Assembly (NCBI GenBank): GCA_029204225.1
Contig: CM055106.1
Location: 42,796,368-42,860,367 of the forward strand
Source: Diphasiastrum complanatum
Lineage: Eukaryota; Streptophyta; Lycopodiopsida; Lycopodiales; Lycopodiaceae
DNA length: 64,000 bases
Direction: 5' to 3'
Positions 24,255 to 34,358 of this stretch are shown here, one piece after another. A program made the translations under genes and the position numbers. Every line of letters starts with the position of its first letter. Within the stretch, counting starts at the first letter, position 1. The notes below the pieces were generated by a model. The model ran no database searches and was not told the DNA's origin. It saw only the letters and a program-made list of their open reading frames with translations.

Positions 24255-24800
24255 TGTTAAAATTGAAAAACAATTCATATTGATTTCTTGGCTTGCTACA
24301 AATGTTGTACCATGCAAGTATGTAGCTCATTAATGCAAAATGCCAAGTTTGGCCTACATAGAACTCGAGCTACATGGTTATGTATTATCTAGTTTGATAA
24401 ATGCAACTTGCATATAGTTTGTAGACATAGAATTAGCATGATTATGTTTGTAGAGACTCGTGGCAACTCACATGCATTAATTGTAAGTGATCCATAGTGA
24501 CATGCAAGGCATGCACAAAGTATAATGGACACATGCATGATGATTTGGACATTTCTAGTTAGAACTAGTACACTTGTAAAAAGTTGGTAAAATTTCATGC
24601 ATGACAAGTGACAAATGTCACATAGACTCTATATGTCACTTTCGGTTTCATTTTGGAATGGATAGATATGGTTCTATCTTGAGCTACCTCAATCTCCATA
24701 AATATGTGTAGCTCTCCACACAATCAATGATGAAGAACCAAAGTTTTGTAGCTATCTCATGTCATTTTGGATCTAAACAAATATTGCTTGTTATCTCTCT

Positions 24801-24833
<33 letters not shown>

Positions 24834-25066
24834 ACTCATGTTGAGGCTAATGCTCATACATTGAAATCTTGTATTTTTATTCATTTTTTGATCATTACTA
24901 TTATATTCTGTTGATTAGCATGCTAGATTGTGGATTAGCCATTTCTTCTGAACTAGATTTTGTTGATCAATCTAGAATCAGGTTATAGTGCCAATCACAA
25001 AGCTTAATTAAGATCAGTCACTCTTGTGGACATTCCCCACACGTGTGAATTCTGGAAATTTTGTCA
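24255..25066 (+). repeat. 3' LTR of D
   Basis: This is the partner of 13834-14617, starting TGTTAAAATTG after the purine tract and ending TTTTGTCA. It carries an expanded CT tract near 24800-24833 that is short in the 5' LTR, and the palindrome CACACGTGTG at 25038-25047. Confidence 0.92.
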
Positions 25067-25610
25067 CTTCAAAGCATTATGTTATGTATGATGTTGCACA
25101 ACAACAATAGTCTAGACAGCGGGCTCAAGCACCACTTGGATGTTTTGAATGTGGAGAAAATCACAGGATTGGAGAATGTCCCAATAAAAAAAACAAATAA
25201 ATCCCTTCTGTCGAGAATATGGATATGGACATTGCTATAAAGACTATCCAGCAAGACCAAAAACACTGCATGTAATCGCTCCTTTGAATATGATTACGAT
25301 CAAAGAAAGACCAGTAGTTCATCTTGATGAATCATGTGCACCAGTAATGGGTGTCACCAGAGCTCAAAAGTAGATAGGAGTTTATGTTGAACCAACACTT
25401 GTAAAATTTGTGCCAGATAATGAATTCCCTATCGCATCAGGGGTGTATCCAGATCTCAATTCTAATAAGAAGAAATATCATGACATGAGATAGTGGATTA
25501 AAGATGTCCAAGAAGAAGAAGCTATGGAAAAAGTCAAAGCTACAGCAGAGGTCCATTCTATATTTGTGCCATCAACAGATTTGTCGGATCTCTTGCAAAG
25601 ATCACATCAA
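25067..25610 (+). mobile_element. Gypsy-like gag remnant N, second piece
   Basis: This continues N after element D. It contains another Cys/His cluster (CFECGENHRIGEC near 25142-25180), a proline-rich stretch (ARPKTLHVIAPLN near 25254-25292), and text such as VKFVPDNEFPIASG near 25408-25448. It is cut at 25606-25610 (ATCAA) by Copia F and resumes at 31744. It is a fossil with several breaks. A match to Ty3/Gypsy gag is my best reading, by the pattern of zinc-knuckle clusters, but no RT is left to confirm the family. Confidence 0.5.
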
Positions 25611-26293
25611 TATTAAAAATTCACAATTCTAGCTTGACTAGTTTTGGTCATATGACTTGTAAATAGTTAGATGGTCATGATGTGGCTTGTCACACGTGCC
25701 AAATAGCATAGGATTCCATTCATAAGGATGTTCTCAAGTAGACCTAAGTGTTAGAACCTTTGGAATGAGTCCAAATTATGCTTAGATACAAGGGAGAAAA
25801 AATAGGAGCTATTTTTGGTAATTTTTGCATTGTTGAGGGATCTCCAAGATTCCAACCCTAACTTGGTAGGGATGAAAGATCCACCAAAATTAGCATTAGG
25901 TATAGGTTTAGGGCTACTCATACCTGCCCAAAACCGTGATGGATCATGTATATATAGGTGATGATATCTCACCAAAATCAATCAAGCAATTTCATGTTTT
26001 TTCTCTCATAATGGTGCAATTGCTCTCTATGTTCATAATTTTTTGAGTACTTGTGATTACTAATGATTTATAGGATTGAATGTAGGCCTGGTGTACAGTA
26101 CTCAGACTGTGGGAGGCCGTACTTTCACACGTGTGAAGCCTTCTTCAAGGATTTGGGCCATTTAGTGAGGTTCAAGCATAGATTTTTGATGGATTTTGAT
26201 GGTTCAACTTGTGCTAATCTTATGAAATCATAATCTATTGTTTCCCTCATCATTTCAAGTGTTTTAGGATCCTTATTTGCTATAATTCTTACA
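25611..26293 (+). repeat. 5' LTR of F
   Basis: The LTR reads TATTAAAAATTC... to ...TTCTTACA; the 3' copy has the standard TGTT start. A TATA-box-like TATATATAGG lies at about 25949-25958, and the perfect palindrome TTCACACGTGTGAA is at 26124-26137. A second CACGTG is at 25693-25698. Confidence 0.93.
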
Positions 26294-27104
26294 TGGTATC
26301 AGAGCCTAAAGGCTGAAATGAGCTAAATCCTTGGTTTGCATTCAATTTGATCACAATTTTTGATCTAAATCTTGTGTAGATTGGATCTTAGCATCTAGTA
26401 TTGATTCTAGAACTCAAAGTGAGTCAAATACATTGGAGATTGGTGTTGTGTGACTTCATTTGCAGGTGTTTAGGTGTCTAAAACCAGAGGCAAAGTTGAA
26501 TTCAATTCACATTACCAAGATAGCAAGTTTTGCTTGCTCCAAGCATTGATTTCTAAGCGAGTTTTGGAGGTGATTTCATAGAGAAGGCTTTCTAGCATTC
26601 AAGGAGAGGGAAGATCAGAGTTTTGGGGACTCTTCAAGGCTGTTCTAAGGTGTAGTAGGCACCTCCTAAAGTGATTTAGGTTCAGTCCAACCATTGCTTG
26701 ACTTATGCACCAAATTAGATCAATTTTTCATCAATTTTGATCATTTTTTGCTTGTGATTGGATAGTAGATTGTGTTGCATCCTCATTAAGTTCCATTTAG
26801 ATCTTTTACAAGTGATTTTGGAAGTATATTAGGTTGCTGAAATTCACTCTTGATCAGATCATTTGGAAGCTTTAATGTTCTTTATAGAAAGAGGGGCAAT
26901 TCTACTAGTATTGTCTACTTCAATCAAGCAAGTGCATTGTTTCTAGTATTCTATGATTTGATTTTGTTAGAGATCATTCTTAGATCTTTATAGGAAGTCT
27001 ATTACTGATCTTTTCAGGTCCCTAAGAAGTGGGATAAGGTAGACCTTCAATCAAATCAATAGAAGTAACCTTCATTTGTGTCAAGTCCTTGATTAGGAGA
27101 CTAG
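26294..27104 (+). other. primer site and untranslated leader of F
   Basis: The tRNA-Met-type primer site at 26294-26306 is followed by about 800 bp without protein-like ORFs, up to the gag ATG at 27105. Confidence 0.8.
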
Positions 27105-30100
27105 ATGGCATCTATAAATGCATATCTTTTGGATACTAATGAAAGGCTCAACAAAACTAACTATTCCATATGGAAAGTTAGAATGGAATCTATCATGATC
27201 ATGCAAGATCTGATGGACATTGTAAATGGTAAGGAGGGTGAACCTATTCATCCTCAAGAAAAAGCCAAATACATCAAGAGGTGCAATGTTGCACTACATT
27301 GCATAAAAATGAATGTTGCAAATGAACTCTTAAGAGAGGTAGGAGATTGCACTTCAGCTCAAGATGCTTGGGAGACTTTGCAAAAGGTCTATGAATCCAA
27401 GAACCAAACTAGAATGTTAGCTTTGAAGAATCAAATCTATAGAAGCTATCAAAAGAAAGGAGAGAGTGCACATACTTTTGTCCTAAGAGTAAAAGAATTG
27501 AACAAAGAGCTAGCCTTTATAGGTGAACCTATCAAGGATGAAGAGCTTGTTCAACTCATATTGAATGGACTAAGCTTTGAATTTGACAATTTGGTTCAGG
27601 GATATGCAATTATGGGTAAGCTACCCATACTTGAAGAACTCCAAGGCACGCTCATGGCCGAGGAATCAAGAAGGAGCCAAATGCAAGAGAGGATGGATAG
27701 GCTTTCCATCCAAGGTGGAGATGACCAAGCTCTCTTCACCAAAGGCAAAGGCAAGTCCAAAGGCAAAGGATCAACATTCAAGAAGTCTACAAAGCTTGAG
27801 GATCAAGAAGGACCCCCAAAGGCATCTCCATCAACCACCAAAGTCAAGAAGGACAAATCAAAGGTGAAGTGCTACTATTGTAGCAAGATGGGGCATTATG
27901 CCTCGGAATGCTTCAAGAGGAAGCAAGATCAAAGCCAAGCCAACATGAGCAAAGAGGAGGAGGAGGAGAGTTCACATGAGGACTCTCTCATGATGTCCAT
28001 ATTTTCTTCAACAAGCTTCAAAGGAGAAGATCCTTGGTGGATTGACTCGGGTGCTAGTTCACACATGACTAGTAAAAGGGAGTTTTTCTCTTCTCTCTTA
28101 TCTTATGATGGACCTATAAAGTCTATCTATACAACAAATGATAAAGCTTGTAAGATTGAAGGAGTTGGTAGCATTCCCCTTTGCTTAGGATCTTCTCAAA
28201 AGATCAACATAGAAGGTGTTTTGTACATTCCTACAATAACAAAGAATCTACTAAGTGTTGGCCAAATGGTAGACAATGGTTTCAATGTTGACTTTGCTTC
28301 AAATGAATGTTTCATCAAGAAGAAGGGTAAGATAGTGGCTAAGGGCACTAGACTTGGCAAACTTTATAAGCTGGATGCATTTGTGGATACTAATGTTGTC
28401 ATGTTGGCCGAGAAGAGCAAGATATCTACCTTTACTTTATGGCACAAAAGACTTGGACATGTCAACTCGGGTTCCATGGAGGCTATGATCAAGGAGGAAT
28501 ATGCTTTAGGCCTACCAAGGTCAGGTTTGTGAAGCTTGTGCCTTATCCAAGGCACATAAGAAGGTGTTTCCTAACTCCATCACAAAGTCATCTCATCCTC
28601 TTGAACTCATACACTCGGATGTGCACATTGCTAGCACCAAATCTAATGGAGGTTCATCCATGTTTTTAACCTTCATTGATGACTACTCAAGATATTGTTG
28701 GGTCTTCTTACTTTCCTTCAAGTCTCAAGTATTTGATACTTTTGTAAAGTTCAAGTTGTTTGTGGAAAAGCATCATAATCATAGCATCAAGATTCTTAGA
28801 AGTGACAATGGTGGAGAATTCATCTCCAATGAGTTCAAGGCCTTTTGTGAGGAGGAAGGGATCAAGAAAGAGACTTATTGTCCTTACACTCCTCAACAAA
28901 ATGGAGTTGCTGAAAGAAGGAATAGAACATTATGTGAATGTTCTAAGGCTTTAAGATTAGATGCTTGTTCGCCCAAATCCTTTTGGGGTGAGTCTCTTGT
29001 ATGTGCAAACTACTTGATGAATAGGGTGTCTTACAAAGCCATTGTAGGCAAAACTCCTTATGAGATGTTGTATGGAAAGAAACCCAATCTTAATCACTTG
29101 AAAGTTTTTGGGTGTATATGTTATGTGCATGTGCCATTGGAAACAAGAACCAAGGAGGATCCATCTTCCACAAGAGGGATCATGCTTGGATATGCAAGCT
29201 CAAGCAAGGGCTACAAAGTCTATCTCCCATCCTTGAACAAATTTGTTGTTTCAAGGGATGTCATCTTTGATGAACATCATATGCATATGCTTGAAGAAGG
29301 CTCAAGTGCTCCAACAATCAAGAAGAAGATGGCCGAGGAGCAAGATCTTGGTTTTGAGGAGGAGCTCATGGAGGAGCAAGCACCAAACCCACCTATCACA
29401 CCAAGGAGATCTTCAAGGGAAAAAGTGGAGCCATCAAGGCTCACATATCAAGGAAAAGGACAGCAAGTTGAGGGTATCTCATCCACTTCTTATGCTTTAT
29501 CTAGTTTTGAAGAACCATCTAATGTTGAAGATGCATTGAACTCCAAAGAATGGTATAAAGCTATGTTGGATGAGTATGATGCCTTGATTGAGAATGAAAC
29601 TTGGTTGCTTGTTGAGAGACCTCAAAGGAATGTAATAGGATGCAAGTGGGTCTTCAAGCTTAAGTTGAATGCAAATGGGAGTGTTAACAAACATAAAGAA
29701 AGATTAGTTGCAAAAGGTTATGCTCAAGAGAGAGGGATAGACTATGAGGAAACTTTTGCACCCGTGGCCAAGATGGTCACAATAAGACTAATCATTGCAC
29801 TTGCATCACATTTTGGATGGATTCTATGTCAAATGGATGTCTCTAATGCTTTCTTGAATGGTTTTTTGGAAGAGGATATCTATATGGAGCAGCCACAAGG
29901 GTTCATCAAGCATGGAATGGAGAACAAAGTATGCCATCTCCAAAGAAGCATCTATGGCTTGAAGCAAGCCTCGAGATCTTGGAATTCAAGACTACATTGC
30001 TATCTTATTTCACTTTCTTTTGTTCAAAGTGAATATGATCCCACTCTTTACATTAAGTTTGATGATGTTGGTATTGTACTTTTACTCATTTATGTAGATG

Positions 30101-31045
30101 ACATCATCATTAGTGGAAATAGTGTTGATGGTATTGAAAAAATCAAGATAGATCTATCCTTAGAGTTCAAGATGGTAGATCTAGGGTGTGTTCACTTCAT
30201 CTTAGGCATAGAAGTACTTAGAGGGTCTGATTTTATCTTTATAAGTCAAGTAAACTATGCTCAAAGTCTTTTGAAGAAGTTTAAGATGGAAGTATGCAAA
30301 AGTGTTGACACACCAATGGAGCAAGATGTAAAAGTGCCAAATGAAGATGATGAAAGATCCTTCATGGACATCACTTTGTTTAGGCAACTTATAGGTTCCT
30401 TAATGTGGATCACTATAACTAGACCAGATCTTAGCTTTAGTGTATGTAGGTTGAGCCAATCCATGCAAAAGCCATTGAATATCCATTGGAAAAAGGCTAA
30501 GAGGATTCTAAGATACATCTCGGGTACATTGGATTTTGGGATTCTATATAGAGGAGATGTGATTAACCTTCATGCATTTAGTGATTCAGATTTTGCAGGG
30601 GACAAGAGGGATAGGAAATCAACAAGTGCCTATTCAACTTTCATAGGAGAAGGTGTGGTTTCATGGCTTTCAAAAAAGCAAGAAACTATATCTCTATCTT
30701 CAACCGAGGCCGAGTACAAAGCTTTGACAACCACTACAAAGGAGGTACTTTGGATCAAGAGATTATTGGTGGAACTAAAGATCATGGATTCAGAGGAGGC
30801 ACCAATCATCTACAATGACAATATATCAGCCCAACACCTTGCATCTAACCTGCAAGATCTAAGCACATTGAGATATGCCATCACTTTGTGAGAGAAATGG
30901 TGCAAGCCAAGGAGATTGCTTTGGAGCATGTTCCAAGCAATGAATGTGTAGCTGATCTACTTACTAAACCACTTCAAAAGACACCTTTTATGAAGTTCAG
31001 ATCATCACTTGGAGTGATTAGTAAAGCAATGATTGAACCAAGCTA
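27105..31045 (+). pseudogene. gag-pol region of F
   Basis: Starting at the ATG at 27105 (MASINAYLLDTNERLNK), the region encodes: Copia gag; the CCHC knuckle CYYCSKMGHYASEC (near 27870-27911); protease DPWWIDSGASSHMT (near 28030); the HHCC finger (LWHKRLGHVN near 28438); the D,D35E integrase core (LRSDNGGEFIS near 28797 and PQQNGVAERRNRTL near 28890); the linker RRSSREKVEPSRLTYQGKG (near 29404); RT with LLIYVDDIIISGN (near 30085-30120); and RNase H (FSDSDFAGDKRDRKS near 30580 and LSSTEAEYKAL near 30697). It is nearly complete with about two or three breaks. Close relatives are G and D. Confidence 0.9.
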
Positions 31046-31060
31046 GATAGTGAGGAGGAG

Positions 31061-31743
31061 TGTTAAAAATTCACAATTCTAGCTTGACTAGTTTTGGTCA
31101 TATGACTTGTAAATAGTTAGATGGTCATGATGTGGCTTGTCACACGTGCCAAATAGCATAGGATTCCATTCATAAGGATGTTCTCAAGTAGACCTAAGTG
31201 TTAGAACCTTTGGAATGAGTCCAGATTATGCTTAGATACAAGGGAGAAAAAATAGGAGCTATTTTTGGTAATTTTTGCATTGTTGAGGGATCTCCAAGAT
31301 TCCAACCCTAACTTGGTAGGGATGAAAGATCCACCAAAATTAGCATTAGGGATAGGTTTAGGGCTACTCATACCTGCCCAAAACCGTGATGGATCATGTA
31401 TATATAGGTGATGATATCTCACCAAAATCAATCAAGCAATTTCATGTTTTTTCTCTCATAATGGTGCAATTGCTCTCTATGTTCATAATTGTTTGAGTAC
31501 TTGTGATTACTAATGATTTATAGGATTGAATGTAGGCCTGGTGTACAGTACTCAGACTGTGGGAGGCCGTACTTTCACACGTGTGAAGCCTTCTTCAAGG
31601 ATTTGGGCCATTTAGTGAGGTTCAAGCATAGATTTTTGATGGATTTTGATGGTTCAACTTGTGCTAATCTTATGAAATCATAATCTGTTGTTTCCCTCAT
31701 CATTTCAAGTGTTTTAGGATCCTTATTTGCTGTAATTCTTACA
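31061..31743 (+). repeat. 3' LTR of F
   Basis: This copy starts TGTTAAAAATTC and ends TTCTTACA, followed by the target duplication ATCAA. The palindrome TTCACACGTGTGAA is at 31574-31587. Confidence 0.95.
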
Positions 31744-31955
31744 ATCAACATATGGATGTTAACACTTAGTTACGTCATCGTGAAAAACCATTCAAGATGA
31801 CTCAACTAGAGACTCCGCAAACGGAACTTATTGTTAGAGGGAAAAATTACTCCCTCTAGTAGTCGTTTTTGAAAGAAATTTGAAGCTGGATTGGACAATG
31901 AGTGTTCAATCAATTGATAACTTGATACTTAAATAACCGCGTTACCGGTAAAATG
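31744..31955 (+). mobile_element. Gypsy-like remnant N, third piece
   Basis: This follows the right target duplication of F and shows a few protein-like stretches (LRHREKPFKMTQLETPQTEL near 31770-31830), which continue the character of N. It fades near 31950. The family assignment rests on the other two pieces. Confidence 0.35.
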
Positions 31956-31969
31956 TAGATACTACGGCA

Positions 31970-32314
31970 TTGGATTCAGTTACAACCATTTTGAAAAATC
32001 AAGTTAATCTTGTAGATACTTCTCTTCTACCTCCTGCTTCCCCCAAAAAAATTTACACATATATAGAATCAGATGAATATCTAAAATTTGAGAGTGACAT
32101 ATCTAACCTTGTAGATAGAATAGGAATTTCATTTTGTTTTAGATTAGAAGAACTTAATTTTAGTATAAATTTTAAAACTATTGATTGTTTGGATCTAAAA
32201 AATAGACGGGTGTCCATCAGTGATCCTGTGATAGTGTCTGAGGTCCAACCCTTGCAATGTGGATTCAAGCTGAGAAATTTTAGTTCTCAGCTATTTTTTT
32301 CTTCAATCCCTTAG
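31970..32314 (+). other. unrecognised 114-codon open frame
   Basis: This frame is open from 31970 (a TTG, not ATG) to the stop at 32314. It has protein-like text (SPKKIYTYIESDEYLKFESD; ISNLVDRIGISF). It matches no gag or pol domain that I know. It could be an exon of the gene whose 3' end lies at 39012-40694, since element G lies between them, or it could belong to the old element N. No strong splice donor follows directly. A possible donor, CCAA|GTAAGA, is at 32398-32399. I cannot decide between these options. Confidence 0.3.
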
Positions 32315-32531
32315 GGAGAACAACGACACTTTGGTAGTGTGTTTGTTTAATGGATGCACACCACTCACCAAATACTTGCTTCTGCCATATCATACCAAGT
32401 AAGACAATTTATATGCTTTTTGTTGTTAATAGCTTTATCGTTGGCATTCCAATTTTGAAATATTTCTCATAATTGCAGCTAATGAACTGTCTTTTTTATA
32501 TTGCAGTAAGCACTAGAACTTAAATATGATA

Positions 32532-33186
32532 TGTGAAAATTGTCAACATTTCCTAGCTAGTTTGAGGCCTAAATTGGCTAAAATTGTAAATAGTTTTGGT
32601 TCTGGAGTTTTGCACGTGTAAACCAGGCCACAATGTTTTTATTTACTGTATTTTTTCAGTATGATGAAGTGTCAAACTTCATACCCTTCAAAATGAGACC
32701 ATTTTGATGTATTTTGGTCATATAAGCCATTTTTAGCTATTTTTCCTATATAGGGAATATCTAGGGTCAAGTACCTTCTAGAGAGAGGAGAGAGAGTCAT
32801 CTTCCTCATCCATAAATAGTAGGGAAGTCGTGGAGAACAGGTTGGAGAAACCTTTTGTATGCTTCATTGAGATCAATAGATCATTGTCATTGTTTCTTCC
32901 TCCATTGAGAGCATTGTTGTGTGTATTGTCTTCAAGCTATTGTGTATGATCTTAGGTGCTTTCCAAAAGTGATAGGCTGATGTATTATGGACTGTATAAT
33001 GCTATTTTGGGCCGCACTTGATGTTTATGAAAGTTTCCATTTGTGATAAATGCTTTTTGATCAAGTTCTTTGCATTCTAGGTAGCATAGAATGTGTTGCC
33101 AATTCCTAGCTTATGTAGTTTGGAGTGCAAGCATTCAAGCCAATGATCTTGGAGTTTAGATCCACTTAGGATCTGTATTTTTCACA
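32532..33186 (+). repeat. 5' LTR of G
   Basis: The LTR reads TGTGAAAATTG... to ...TTTTTCACA. A TATA-like TATATAGGG is at about 32747-32755 and CACGTG at 32613-32618. Confidence 0.95.
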
Positions 33187-34358
33187 TGGTATCAGAGCTG
33201 GTTGGCTTCTATTTACAGTAAGTATTCCATTTTTGGTGATATTTGGATGTTTGATCAAGTTCTAGCATGATTTTGCATTGCTTTGTTGATCAAATCTTAC
33301 TAACCTTTGTTTTGTGAGTTGAACTTGTGGATCAAAAGCATATTTCAGGTCTATTGAAGATCAGAGGCTGAAAAGAAACTATTTTGGATCAGATCATAAC
33401 ACCTAATCATTTGTGATTGTGAGGCTTGTGCATATTCAATACTAACAATGTTCTTTTCAATCCTATTGTTGACAATCTCCATTCTTAGATGAACACTCTC
33501 CTTAAGTGGATGAAACTTCTCCTTAAGTGGATGACAAATGCTTTTTTGAGTGAGTTGTAATTCTCCTAAAGGCTGAGCAAAGCTCCCATTTGGATGAAAT
33601 ATCCCCTTTTTTGGGTGAACATATTGTAAGCTCCATTGTGAAGAGCATATTGTAAAGATTGTCATCAATTTTGGCATAAATTTTGGTGTACTTTGTTGAG
33701 CATGTAAGTAACTCTCCTTATGTAATTTGATTGGAGAATTTGCTGGAAGGTGTTAACCATTATGCAAGTGTGTTTTCAGGTTCTTAACAGGTTGAGGAAC
33801 ATTCTCATGTGAAGTGATCTTAGATCTACATCTAAACACCAAGATTTGACAAGATAGTGAAGCTAGTCTTGTGATTCACTAAGTGTGCTCATTCATTCAC
33901 CTCTAAATCTTGTATTTATCACTTGCTGGAGTTTATAAACTTTTAGAAGTGTGGTTTACATGTGGTTTTACAGGTTGAATCAATATCTTAGTGTGTTGAT
34001 CATATGTTGATCAAGTTTGTTCATTACTAGGTAATCTTGGCATCCTAGTTTTGGGTATTTTCTAAGAATGCAAGTAACTCTTCACACCATAACTTGATTT
34101 GGTCACTTGCTGGAAAGTTTGAGAGCTTAAGCAAGAGTGTGTTCAGGTTGGTTTGATTTTGTAATCCATTCTTAGTGTGTGCAAAGTGTTGCATGTGTTT
34201 CAATCTTCCTTTCTATGCTTGGAAACCATCTAGGTTCAAGATAGAAGTGTTTTAGGGTCCTACATCTTCATAGATCTCTTTATCTATCATTTGTTGAGAG
34301 AAAAGTGAGTGCTAAGTGCTTTAGGACAGAACCTAAAAGTTGAAGAAACATTAGAATC
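33187..34358 (+). other. primer site and 1.2-kb untranslated leader of G
   Basis: The primer site at 33187-33198 is followed by about 1.16 kb without a protein-like ORF. Short direct repeats such as TCTCCTTAAGTGGATGA occur near 33499-33532. Several TTCAGG/TTCTTAC-like blocks give it a weakly repetitive look. Confidence 0.75.

Larger units (their letters stand above)
13834..25066 (+). mobile_element. Copia element D with both LTRs, hosting element E
   Basis: D is an LTR element with both ends defined. LTRs are at 13834-14617 and 24255-25066, with a primer site TGGTATCAAAGCC at 14618-14630, a purine tract AGGAGGAG before 24255, and a perfect 5-bp target duplication CTTCA (13829-13833 and 25067-25071). 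The Copia domain order gag, protease, integrase, RT, RNase H is visible. The LTRs differ at about 4% of sites by my count, so insertion is of intermediate age. The coding part is broken in several places and part of pol is lost. Element E is inserted in it at 16080-22110. Confidence 0.92.
25611..31743 (+). mobile_element. Copia element F, young, both LTRs
   Basis: F has LTRs of identical length (683 bp; 25611-26293 and 31061-31743) with a perfect target duplication ATCAA (25606-25610 and 31744-31748). The primer site TGGTATCAGAGCC is at 26294-26306 and the purine tract GAGGAGGAG precedes 31061. I count 6 differences between the LTRs (about 0.9%), so the insertion is recent and clearly younger than D and E. 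All Copia domains are present and the coding region has only about two or three breaks. Confidence 0.95.

Noticed and set aside
25751-25981. 76-codon minus-strand frame, repeated at 31201-31431
   Set aside because: It is the same LTR sequence twice. It stays open because the LTRs are nearly identical, and it overlaps the LTR promoter region.
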